Origin: Tetranychus cinnabarinus
Taxonomy: Eukaryota; Arthropoda; Arachnida; Trombidiformes; Tetranychidae
Length of the DNA: 64,000 nucleotides
Assembly: GCA_022266195.1 (NCBI GenBank)
Contig: WHVY01000001.1
Span: 5,084,001 to 5,148,000 of the forward strand
Reading direction: 5' to 3'
A program made the translations under genes and the position numbers. The notes under the pieces were generated by a model. The model saw nothing but the letters and a program-made list of their open reading frames with translations. It was not told where the DNA came from and made no database searches. Of the stretch, positions 28,801-42,400 are shown piece after piece. The stretch's first letter is position 1; the number at the start of each line of letters is the position of its first letter.

Positions 28801-30234
28801 AGGTTGGTTGGTTGCTTATGGAACGAATTTTTCTTTGGAGTTGGCTAGCGATGTGTCGTGTTTTTATCTGTCGCAGTTGATCCGAGATATGTTCCCTTCG
28901 TGGTGTATGGTAAGTTTTGTTTTAATGCGTTTATTCTGTTTGTCATTTTGAGCCAATTGGTTTATATCTGTGGTAGTTTAAAGTTGGGTGTATGAGTTGG
29001 GTGTATTCCCTATGATGTGTTTGATTGGTCATGGTTGGTGATGCTGATGTAATAGTTCATTGCTTTGTTTTCTATAGTTTTGTTTCTTTTCATACTTCGG
29101 TATTTCGTGACTTTTCTAATATTCATTTTCGTTTTGTATAACTTGTAGCCCCGTTTTTTGAATGGCTACCCAAATATACGTGGCCACTGCTACGTTATTG
29201 CTGCTCTTTTACCCTTAATTCATTCTTTACCTTTTGTGGAGTATTTGAGCCATGCCCATATGAAGTATAGTTTAAAGTATCTTCGTGGTTAACTTAAAGG
29301 TAACTCTAATAGCCGTTTTGGTGTTGAGGTCCCCTATTACTGGGTCGACCTATTGTATCGTATCTTTGAGACTTACAGGAACTTAGCTTCCTATGATGAT
29401 CCAACTGGGTCTCTTCGTCTCTTGGATTCTGATATTTTAAAGGATCTTGGACACGATTCTTATCAGGTTTCTACTGTTGGCTTATTTGATGTCTCAGCAA
29501 ACGTGATGCTCGACAGATCTTTGTTTAATGATTTGATCGGTAGTTTGGCGCGGTATTCTACTAAGATTACTATCGAAGGAGGAGGAGATGAACGGGTTGT
29601 GTACCGATATCTTGTGGCTAAGTTGGCTAGTGAGGATTCGGGTTTTTTAGACGTTCTTGCCGTTAAGTTTCTTGCTTCTTTTGCCTGCTCTTCCTGTTCA
29701 GGGATGCAAAGTAGCATTTTTACCACTCCTTATCTTGCGGTTTCACCCGATGCTGATCTACAGAAGCTTTTGGACAATCCTCATGAGACTATTGTCAGTC
29801 AAAAATTTCGAGGCATTCATTTTAGTTCTGATGGAGAGATTTGCAACCATCGTGTTCGTCAGTTTTTCAATGTTAGTTTTGGCAATGCTCCTAAGCTGCT
29901 TGTCTTTGCGTCTCAATATAATAATGATGTTGAAGAATATGCCCCTGATGAGCTGTTTTTGGGAAAAGGTGATGTTCGTCATCATTATGAACATTAAACC
30001 AGTACTGTTTGTTTCCAATGTTTCACTGGTCCTGATGGTAAAGAATATGGTGATTTTTATCATCCCTTTACTTGGAAAGATCTCGATACTGATGAGGAGC
30101 ACACCTATGTGCAGATGAGATGCCAGGATGGATATTATGAATGTAATAATGGTGCGATTTATACCATTGACCCTCGTGTTTTTCGGCGAATGATGCCAGG
30201 TTGACTTCATTATTATCATTTGAAGGATTCCCTG

Positions 30235-30275
<41 letters not shown>

Positions 30276-30372
30276 AATGATTTAGTGAGGACTTCGGACT
30301 GGTTAATCCAGACCATTGGGAAACTAGTGGTCGGATTGTGCTGAAAAGATGTTCAAACTTGATCATTTAGAT

Positions 30373-30428
<56 letters not shown>

Positions 30429-33400
30429 TATTACCCTCTTATTATAAGAGAAATACAACCTTCAACAATCAAACACTCTGCATAGTGATATTGTAGATAC
30501 TAATATGGTGAATGCAATTGAATTGTATTTGTTTGTATCTAGAAGAGTAGAGATTTCTTTTACAAGTCCTAATTTTTCAAAACGCGAATTATCACATTTT
30601 TGGAAAAAATGGCCAGTTTGCCTTACTTTAGATAAAAATCGAAAATTGGAAAAAAGAATTGAATTATGCATTTAGAAAATCTATCTAGAAAGTGCTTTCA
30701 CCTTTGGATACTATGAAATCCGTACTCGTGCATTCAAGAGTTTATTCTTTATGTGTATCCGGGTGATGGTTCCCCTAGACATGAAGATTTTATTGAAATT
30801 TCTTCTTATTGAAATAGTCGGCAGAGGCACTTATACACTTTTGATACCACTCCGGAAGTTGTGCAAATCCAGCCGCAAACCAGCTAGCGGGCTGATTTTC
30901 AAAATATGAGGGACACTTATTGGAGAAAGCTTTTTCAAGCTTAAATTATCCTTCAACACTTTACCAATGGTATATTTGGCTAATCCGAGGCTGTCACTAA
31001 GTTCGCGGTACGAAACATACCTATCACTTACAACGGCCTTCTTGACTTCAGAGGCCAAAAGCTCATAGTCGATTTCATTAGGGGCTCCAGGTTTCGGGAT
31101 ATTGGCCAATGTTGTCCTAATTAATTTGAATTGTCGGTACCACCATTTGATTGTCTCATACTTGACCTCTCTTTCAGGGTAGGTTTTATCCAGTTCAACT
31201 TTGGCCTTGGCCACAGATTTACCATTTAAAAACAAATTTCGAATCACGGCACGCATTTCCTCGTCGGCCATTTTGAAAAAACTAAATATCTTTACAACGG
31301 TTTGAAAGAACAAAGAATGCTTTGCTAAAGCTGAAGACTAGCTAGAATAACATGTTTTTATGTGGTGCCATCTATGTTTATCTTCTTCCACTAAGCAAGG
31401 GGAACCATCACCCGGACACCCTAATATCTTCACAATGCGAAGTTATTTTGAAAAATGGATAGAAGCACAGTAAAACCACGCAAAGGTTGTATTGTTTTTA
31501 GGTGGACCTGGGCTGCGACAGCTTTGCAAGGCACCGTCTATCCCTTGCTACCTAGGTGTTTTACCGACCCATAGGCTTTATCCATCTGAGCTGAGAATTC
31601 ACAGGATGGAGGTTGGGATAGGCCAGGGGGCTGACCCCTAGATAAGCAGTTTTACTGTATACGCCAGAGTACCAGGATTTGACAAATTTGAACGATAACC
31701 GCAAAGATGCAGACATAACATATGAGAGTTAGCGATCTTAGCGCAAATTCAAAGCACTCGGCTTAGGTTGCACTTGTTTTTGCGGTTTTCCGACTGGCCC
31801 GACACACTATATGCACTTTATGCACTTTGAAAAGCAATGATCGGATTTCGAGATAGAAAAGGACATTTGCGTTCTCAACTTTGTATGGTAACCAACTATT
31901 TTCATCATAATCAACAGAGTTATACACTTTTTATCTGATTCTAACCGTACCACTTGCCTCACTTCCCTTGTTAGAATTTATCGAAGACTGTAGATCGATA
32001 AATTTTGTAATAACAATAACGGACTCAGCTTTTATGTTTCTACAAACCTACAAAGTGTCGATATTTAACTCTAAATTAAAAGTTTTTGCCCATAGTTTCC
32101 CCTATTAATTTTTGAAAAGTGACATCTCTTTTATCCGAAATAACTAATTTCGTAAAAATAGGCTAATCTCAACCAAATTTCTGTCTGCAATGCCCCATTC
32201 CACACGGATGCTAGATATTAAATTTGATTGAGATTGGCTTATTAGTTTTGGATCTAGAGTGGGTAATCACCCCTCGCATTTCATACCTTAGTCTTCGCTT
32301 ACGCTCACACAAAAATGAGCGGTCGGAGTCACGGTTCTTCAATCTTCGGAAGCTCATGGTTCAAATCTTAAGTCTGTAGCAACAACCGTTCGTGAGTTAT
32401 GAATGCGAACAGAGGTATAGGGTAAAAACGCCAAGTATAGTTATATTTACCTTTTACTTCAGCAAAATAATTTTATGATAATGTTAATTCAAGATCTGTT
32501 AAAATTAATTTGACTAGGGAAGTTGAGACAGAAATGACAAGGAAATGACTGGGAGTTGCAATTGATAATGATAATTGTTCTGATGGCAAATATCATTTTT
32601 CAAACAATATTTATTGTCAACATGAAAGTGATTGTTGACTTGAAAGGTAAAAGTAAAATTTAGCGCAAATATTCATATTCTTGTTTAAAATTACAATATT
32701 TTTCATTATCATTACTTTTATAATGATGATTCTTGCTCATCAACTTTTCAGAATTCAATTTATCTTGATGTATTTAAATAGGTAAAATGTAAATGCTCAT
32801 TTACATTTTTCAGAATGAACAAAAAGAAAATGATGGGAAAAAGAGGAAAAAAAGAAGTGAATGCAAACAGAAAGTTCTGATGATGATGAAGGGAAACTGT
32901 AAAGCCTAATTTATTAACTTTATTTGCTTCTTTCACCAACTAACAATTCCAATATTATCTGGAATTTCAACCTTTTTCAATGGAAATTATTTATTTTTCC
33001 TTTTCTCTACCTTTTCATGTAACTCATTCTTTCCATTTACTATACTTGGATGAACTCGATTTTTTTACTCCAAACATTGATACATTGATATTTACTGGAA
33101 AATGATGATTATAATAACAAAGAAACTGACAAAAAGTTCTGAGGCAAAGGCGAAAATTGAAGGAAATGTTGAAAATTTTTCTTGAAATGAACAGCAGATA
33201 ACGAGTCAATCAAGTGCAATGAGATAATTGAAATGATTTGAAAATGAGCGTTAAAAGCGTTGAAGATGCAACTGATTTAGATTTGATGGAAATGTTTCAT
33301 TTCGTCATTTCAATAATTTAATTGTTGTTTCTTAATTCAATTACTGGTAACAAACAGAAAAAAGCTCGAGAAATGATTATTATTATTATACAATTGATGG

Positions 33401-36400
33401 AGAAGAGGGAAAAAAAGTAATTGCAAAAGTAGATAATTTCTAGGTGATGATGAAGATGGGAATGAAAAACTTGGGAATCTCTTTTTTTCTGCTCATTTTT
33501 ATTATCATTGGTTCCATCTTCATTGTGCTTTTTTATCTTCATCATTCTTAGTTGTTTCCTTGGTTCCTCCATTAACATTACATTGCCAATGGCACCCAAT
33601 TTTGGAGTAAAAATTTATATTATTGGTCTCTATTACTCTCTTGAGACCTTAAGGTGTATTGTTAGTTTTATGGGTTTCAGAATTGATAGCAATTCATTGA
33701 GCAGTTCAACAAAATTGAGAGTTGCCGAGTCTTTTCAATCATCCATTCATTGAAATTAAATTCACTGAAAGTAAAATTAAAATATCAACATTTCAGCGAG
33801 TTTGCCAGTCAATAAAATTAACCTTATTGATCAGTTTAAAGTCAATATCAACTGGACTTGCACTTGGACTTGAAAATTTTGCTCCAAAAATTGACTAATT
33901 TCAAGTTTGGGTTTTGAATCATTTTTTTGTTCAATATTTTATGATCTGAAAATGAAGTAACTGTTAGACTTTGTAAGAATGGTTTGAAGAGATTCCAGGA
34001 ACTTGTTAATCTTTTTTTTCTACCTTTTTGGTGATCACTTTTTGATAACTTTCAATGGTTTTTCGGTGAAAATTGTGAAGATATAAAAAAGTAATGAGAA
34101 AAGATAAAAGAATAATCAATATTAATAGAAGAGATGAGAATCTGGATCGTGTTCTGGTTTGTTAATAATCTAATTGAACATTTTCTTGCATCTTCTTCAA
34201 CTTTCATTTTCTAGTTGAAACAGACTCCAACGTTACATGTTAAAGTTGATCAACAATAAAGTTGGTTAACAAATAAGGATTGACAAGATTATTCTGCTTT
34301 CTTCCTAATGATCATGTTATTAATCACTTGAGTTAATAAAATTCATCATTCATTCTCATGTGTATTCAAGTTGAAACTGAGGAAAAAAAGAGTAAAACTT
34401 TTGCCTTCGTCAGTAGAGAGTTGAAATTCATAATTTTATTTTCTGTCGACTTGAATTTTGTAAATTGATTGATAACCCATGAAATGTACACAAAATGCCG
34501 AGTTAAAGTTACAAAAATAAAGAAGGAAATGTTTCACTATTTTGTTGTGGTTTGTTAATCTTGGAGTGTTTAAACTGTTTCATCCCAATTCATTTGATAA
34601 TTAATTGATTTACAGAGAGAAAAGGGTTAACTGTTCTCAACTCTGTTTAATCAATTGTTTCTGGTTTCGTCTTTTCTTTCCCTTCTTTTACCTTTCAATA
34701 GCTAACTTGAAGGCTTTTCAATTTACTTTTTCAATTTCAAGACTTGGATTGAGAGAGAGAGAAACATTCTGGTTTTCATGACAATGAACCCAAATTGATG
34801 AGAAACTAAAGATTTCCCTATTTTCTTATGCAAATAATCTAGAAAATTTTCAGGAAATCTCAAGCTTAACTGGATTACTCAGTATAATGTGACTTGAACT
34901 GCCAGTGTAATTCAGACTGAAATGAGATTCCTTTAAACAGTAATAAGGCGAAACATCTTCTGATGGGAAAATCAATTATTTCAATCAGAATAATGGTTCA
35001 TTAATTGATAAACTTGTTGATAGTAAATGTTTAACAAGAAAATGGAAAGCGAAAGAAGAAAATTAAATGATAAATTCATTAATCTCATGACGAATCAGCG
35101 AGTTGATCAAAGCCGAGTTTAAGTAAAAAACTAAAAAATAAATTCTTTGAAGTGAAAAGATCTCAAACCAAGTTTTTAAGGTTAAATTTGTGTTGATTAA
35201 GCGAAATTTTGAAATGAAAATTGTCTGAGTTTCAGTATTGAATCTACGAAATGTTGATCTTAACTCAAACTTGGACCTTTTACTGGCAAAGTCAAGTGTA
35301 ACATCCGTTTACGTTGAGTAAAAATGATGAAAAGGATTGGGTTTGAAGTAACAAATGTTGTTAGATGATAAAAGTTGGAGTAAACTCAAGTTTTTGAAAT
35401 ATTTGTTATGATTGAGGAAGAATCTGTAAATGTTGATAAATTGATAAATGTATCGATTTACTGAGTCTCTGAACTGGTAATCGATTTTTTCGTCTCCCTG
35501 CACTCATCGTCTTTACTCTGTTCATATTTTTTCATCATCACAATTTAGTTGTCAAAATGAATGTTTGTTTGTTTATTTGTTATGTTTTTCTTGGTGTTGG
35601 TATCTTTTTGTTGCAGCTTTTTTTGTTTCTTGTTCAACCGGTTCTTTGGTCAAAACGGTAAAACCAGAAAAGCCATAATCATCAGAAACTTGAAACATTC
35701 TGATCTCTGTTTAATCTTCATTCAGCCACAGAAGAAACAAAAAGATAACGAGAGAAGAAAAATGATTTTCTTTCAATGAACACAAAAATTCTTTTCCCTG
35801 TTAATGATAACATTTTGTTTTGCTTTACTTCATTTTTTTCGTTTACCTTTTCTGGTTCTTTGTTCAATCTTTATCTTTTTTATTTCCTCTTCTTCACCCA
35901 ATTTTTTACCCTTTTTTTCAAGTCAACTTGAAGTAAATCTTGAAGTAAAGCTAAGAGTTAAAAGGAAAGGGAGAAAAGGTGAAAAAGTTTGCCAAATTTA
36001 TTTCAATTTACCTTTCATTCTTAATGGTTATTGTTCACTATTGTAAAGTATCGACATTGAACATGAAACATGAACATGATGAACAACAATGGTGACATTA
36101 ATAAACCAACAATATGAAACAAGATTAATAATAAGAGAAAACAGGAAAAAATAGCAAAAATTAGTTTTGATTGGTGCTTTTGTTGTTGATGGAGTTGCTG
36201 TTAATGTTGCTTATTGATTGATTCAGAGCAATTTTCTTGCCAACATCTAACCAAATTTGCAATATTTGACCAGAAAAGGTTGTTATTTATTGATAAATCC
36301 TTAGAACCACAAATCAGTCAAAATATTATAGGAAAATCACAATTCTCTCTTAACTGCTATTACTCTGATTATCATTTCATTATTGCATTACATTCTGTCA

Positions 36401-39400
36401 ACAGTGATTATGATTGCCAATAAGATAAAGAATAGGAATAAATTATTTTAGATAAAAATCAGATTCCAATATTGAACAGATTGAAGTAACGAATTCATCA
36501 TTCCCAGTCATTCCCTGACATTCCCAGACAAAAGTGGAAACGAAATAGTATTTTCATCGAAAAAATATTCTTAGTGTTTTCATGAACGTTTTCAATCTAA
36601 CAATTTACAATTTGGTTGAAATAGAATCGAAAATTTTCTGAAGAAAACTCTTTTTTTGCTGAAAATTGTGAACTCAATTATTCAGCTATTGTTCAATGTT
36701 GGTTATTTGAATAAACTAATTTCATCTCTTTTATTCCAACTCCAATTGCAATTACCTGCATTGGTGTTTTATCCTCAACTTGATCTAAATATTCATTTTG
36801 TGCACATATTGATTGTTGATTGTTGTTTGCAGACACTTTGAAGATGTTTATAAACACAATGAAAATTGGGTTCACTTGTAAACAAAAGGGAAACAACAAT
36901 GTCAACAACAACAAGAATGTTAACAAATGTGAAAGTTAAACAACAACGGCAACAACATGAAAAGCAATCATGAAAGAATGATGATAAAAGCAGGAAAAAA
37001 ATATCATCATTTTCTGAGGTAAACTTTTTCATTTTGTGTTCACCATCATTTCATTTTCATCTTCCCTTCATCTTTACTCATCTTCACCAAACCAGAAAAT
37101 TATGAAGAAAATGGATAAAGGAAAGAAACGAACAAAGTAATGAAAGAAAGAAGAAGAAGAAATGATGATGATGACGATGAAAATAATAGTAACATAACAA
37201 TAATAATAGTAATAGTGAATGTTGTGTTTGTTGTTGATATATTTATATTTGTGAATATCCTGAGTATGCCTATAACTATTTGGGTAAAGTCTGGTTAATT
37301 TAGGTTGAAAGGAGTAGAAGAGTGAAGCTTGATATTAGGTTTTGTCGTTTCGCATTCATTTAACAACATTTAATGCAATATTAATTTTCTGGTTAACTTT
37401 TGAACATTTCAACAAATGTGAAGATTGAGATTGTCAGATATTGTCTGATTTTAATTTGGATTTGGATAATTTGAAAGAGAAAGAAAAATGACGAAATTAA
37501 TAATCGAAATTCAATTCAATTAAATTTTAATCGAACCATTGATTGAATTGAATTTTGCGCCTTTCAATATTTTACCCTTTCCATTACGACACTCCTTTTT
37601 TTGTCACATGATTTTCATAATTTTATATTTCAAATTTATCGTCTGTTAATTGATTAAGATTTTGTTTAATTTATTTCGCTGGTTATTTTACAATTCATTG
37701 ATTATAGTTAATTTATTTGGTTTGTGTGTCTTCTTATGCTTTCAGTTGAAAATGTAGTTTTAATTTTTATGGAAGTGCAACTAACGTAAGATTGTTTGAT
37801 TAGTCTTGATGGTTATTTTGCCTGAGATGAAGTCAAGAGTTTATTCAATGGAAATTGGTTGACTCGATTATTGGTGATGTATTTTTGATTAATTGGAGTT
37901 GTCATTGTTTACTGGAACATTGAATCAATTATGGATATCTTTTGGCAACTATGGAATTGTGTATGACAAGAATATCGTAAATGGAATCAATGGTGAAAAT
38001 TGTTGAATTGCTGTTTTTTTTCGCTCTCCTTGCTCTTTTTGGGTCCAACATTTTGTTCACCTTGTTAAAAATATGGATTTTGGTTAAAGATGGAAATGTA
38101 TTTATTTTGTTTATCCGTCTATCCAGAGTGTATTTCAATCATTTATTGGAAAAGCAAAAGTGATAAAGCAAAAGACAAGTCTAAAAATGTCAACATCTTA
38201 CTTGAGGGGAAAACAAAGAGACAAAGATGTAAAAATAATGTAAAAGATCAAAATTGTTTACTGTTGTCTAGGAAAGCGTGAAACCTGAGATTGATTCCCA
38301 TTCCATTTGAAATCCATGAAGGTTGCTTCCCAAAAACCTTAAGCTTAACATTTTGTTCACTGTTTCAGCTTATCTTCACAACCATTTTGCTCTTGCTTTA
38401 CTTTTCATCATTTTATATCATCATGCTCATCATCATCATACTCACTACAAGTTATCCTTTTGCTTCAACTCCCAGTAGGTATCTTTATAATACTTTTGTC
38501 ATTTACTTTATACAATAACTTTCTTTCTCGCATTTCTTTTGTCTTCTCCATTTTCTTATATCAATCTTACAATCCCTAATACATATCTAGCTTCTGGTTC
38601 TTTTGATGAAATAACAAGACAGAATTAAGGTGTTAAAGATGAACAAAAATAGTGGAAACAACAACAAAACCAGGTAAAAATATTATTTTGAAGTAGAAAA
38701 GGTAATAAAAGATTTTTAGGAATAAAGAAAACGTCATTTTCCATTTGATTCGTTTTTCATTCCAATGAATATAAAAAGTTGATCTTTACCAGATCAAATT
38801 GAAACCATTAGAATGAACATCGTTTGGTAAAAGCAGGAATAGAAAATGAATTCTGAATTGATTCAGAAAATGACCGCAAACTTATTACTTTAAACCTTTT
38901 TATACTTATCATCATAAATTTTCTGTATCTCATTTATATTTATTTTTTATGATAAACTATCCTGTTTTTTTTCTGGTCAATCCCGTTTCTTCTTTTTTTA
39001 CAATATAAAAATCTTTACAGATGAAAAGCAAACCAAGTGACCAAGCAAAAGGAGGAAAAGGCAAAATTTGATATGAGATTCGTTATAAAGTATGGACCGA
39101 GTTTTACTAGAATGGAAGAAAATTTCAGCCTTTTTTCCCTTGAGTCAAACAAGAATAATCTTGATTACATTGAGAATACTTTTCCATGTATACAAACTGA
39201 ATGGTGAACATTTCCAATGCACTTTATACGCTCTCTTTTATCTCTTGTGGTTAACATCATCCTCAAGTCAAACCGGTCTAATCTTGGGTTTGTGATCCAT
39301 TCTTTTAACCAAAAAATGAAGGCCAAAGAATGGAAAAAGATAAAAAGATGAAAAAAAGATGAGAACCTTGAGTTGGCATCATATTTCACATTACAATCCA

Positions 39401-42400
39401 ATCCAAATGCTTCCGGGACTCTTCTTTAGTTTCCTTTATTTCCATCATCATCTCATTCTGGATCTTCACCATCTTTCATCGTTTTTCATCATTTTATTCA
39501 TCGTCATCAGTATAATCACATTCTTACTTTTGTCTGTCCAAATTTCCCTTTTACCCTGTTTGCCTTCAAAAATTCAAGAAGAGGATAAAACTGTGAATTC
39601 AATGATGATGATGGTAATAATAATGATAATAATGGTGATAAAAAATGTTAATGTTGACGATGAGTTAAATGTGTTATCAAAAAAAGAGAGTAAACCTTTC
39701 AATGGACAAGCTTAGCAAAGCTTTTTGTACAGCAATAGTTTTGATTACCAATTAACAGTTTCTTGTAATACAACAAATCGACTGTTTGCATAGCTTAATC
39801 AATCCACCCTGAGAGTTAGAATGTTTAATTTAGCAAATTTCATCTCTTTTCTTGAGAAGGAAAATCATTTGATTTTCTATTATCATTACCGTTCAACTTT
39901 ACTTGTTTTCCTTGTTGATACAGGTGAAAATAATTCATGTCAAGAATAAAATCATTCTTAAGTTGAAGGTGTATTTAATAGAAGGATAATGGTAAAAAAG
40001 AAGGTGAAAATAAACGGAAAAAGATGAGCAAATCAGTAAATGAAAGGATTTTGTGTTTCAACATCTTTTCATTCCAGTTTCATCAAAGCTCAATTTGACT
40101 CATCTCGTCATTTTCATTTTTCATCATGAAAGTGGAAAAACTCTCAACAAAAACCTCTATCCTTTCATCTCATTGTTTCCAGCATGAAACACACATTAAA
40201 CAACAACTTGATTCCATCTCCTGCTCATCATCACACTCATCATCATCACCATCCTTTTTAAAACCAAAACCATTCTCAGTTAATATTTATTTTGGTCGAT
40301 CATAATTACATCTTCCTCATGAGGTTCTGGGCTTGATTTTCAAGCTTATCTCAGGAACACAACTTGATGAGAGTTTAAACAAGTAAACTTGAAACCATGG
40401 AAGTGATGGCAAAAAATGGAAACAGAAGCAAAAGGATTTTTTTTTCTTCGTCAGAGAATGGAAAAGGAAAAAAGAAAGTGCAACAACAAAAGTAAGCAAA
40501 AACAGACAGAAAAAGACAGAAGAGGATGCGAATTGAATGTAATGATGAAAAAAGGCAACAAACATTTTTGCACCTCATGATTTTCTGGTTACAACGAAAA
40601 TGAATGTTCAGTTTTTGTTAAATTTTTATCAAACCTTTTAACATCGAAATTTCATTTGATTTTTTTTTCTCTTTGAAAGGTTCATCAAATGTTCATCAAA
40701 TGTTGATCAACTTGGAAAAGAGAGGAAAATGGACAAAGCAAGGATTGAACAATTTAACAGCATTTAATGAAACTTGGCAAGTCTTTACCGTTTTCACTGT
40801 CGATTAATTTTTTTCACTCCTAAACCAACGGAAAAAAATGATCTCAATTGGACCATAATTGGAATTTGGAAATGTCTTGATAAATCTTTTTCTCACTCCC
40901 AGTCAATCTAATATCCATCTAATGCTACTTATCAGTAAAGATGTAATATTATAGATAAAAAGTTATATATTTATTATTTTGTCAGTTGAAGTCACTCCCA
41001 GTTTACCAGCTAAATATTATCTTCATATTGGTCTTGTCCGAACAACTTGGATATAACATTTCGTTGAGTGTTTTGTTTCATTGAACCAGGTCAATGGAAA
41101 GGAGAGAGAGAAAAGAGAAAGATGGAAATTCCTTTGGAATGAACATGCTCAGATAATTGATTGCAACAGCAGATACACTTCAACAGATAAAAGTTCAACT
41201 TCTCATGACCTTTGAATAACTACTTTTTTCTCTGCTGAACTTCTTCTTTTCTCTGTTTTCTCTCTTTTTCCTTGCTACTGCTTTTGCCTTGTTATGCTTT
41301 TAGCAAGGAAACAGAATTATCATAACAGAACAAAAGAGATGATAAAATCTCATGATAACTTTTCTGTGTTCATCTTTTAACACACAAAGTGTTATCAATA
41401 TTTTTCCATTAACAGTAAAACTTGAATCAGCAAACTTGATTCATTGCAACTCAAATTATTATCACAATCAACTTGAATCAATTAGATTTACCAATTAACT
41501 TTTTTCCCCATTCAAATTAGCCTTTCATTTGTATTTTTGCTCTTCACTTTCTGTTGGGATTTTCATCTTTTTTTCATCAACAACTTTATCCTTTTGTTAA
41601 TAACGCAAGTTTTAATCATGAATAATGATGAGAATGATTTATTAACTGAAACTTGTATGTTAATCAAAAATTTTGCCCTCAAAAAATGGTGACAATGTTA
41701 AGTAACAATTATGATATTCAATTATTATGATAATATTGAAATGAGTTATCATTGAGAAGCGACACAAAAGTATATTTTTCAAACCAATTTGTGCCTTTTT
41801 TATAAATTTAATAACCTGAGAAGCAAAAAAATGTGTTCAATAATCAAATGTCAATTTGTCAAATGTTCAATTACGGTGAAGATTGTACTATCAGTTGACG
41901 GTGAAAAAAGGTGAAGTTGAATATCGCTTTGAATTTTATGATGAACAAGAAAAAGCTTAACTTGAATTTAATAGAAACAAAACCTTTAAAAGAATCAAAT
42001 AATATTTTTCTTTTTTCTCTCCTTTTCTTCATCTGATTCAGTTCATTTTATATTAACATTTCTTTGAATTCTTTTAGCATATAAATTTTGCAGCCTTTCT
42101 CATTCCCAGACAATGCTTTTCGCTGTTATTTGACAACCAGAATGCTGAGCGAGAAGAAGAAGAAAAAAAAGTTCTATCGATTGATTTTTTTCTTCTTCTC
42201 TTATTTGACTGTACAGCCTTTTTCAGCCTTCAGATGAAAGGCAAGAAAAGGTTTATAAAATAAAAGAGAAATGGGGTGAAGAAAATTGGACGAAAGGTTT
42301 AAAAATGGAAAATAGACAGAAGATGAAGATGACGAGGATGATGGAAAGATGAATGTGAGAGAGGAAAAAATTCTGTGGGAAAAAAGTGAGTTTTTAAGCA

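Noticed and set aside
29290..29997. TAA read as glutamine (ciliate-type code) to restore the USP-like frame
   Set aside because: TAA serves as a normal stop nearby (Got1, the thymosin copy), exon 2 also has a frame break, and the surrounding genes use the standard code. Decay or sequencing error is simpler.
31500..31640. tRNA- or snRNA-like gene inside the GC-richer MITE
   Set aside because: No A/B box or Sm site could be matched and stems do not form a cloverleaf.
39359..39715. 118-codon hydrophobic frame
   Set aside because: Made of CAT/TTT and ATG/ATA repeats typical of AT-rich intron DNA.
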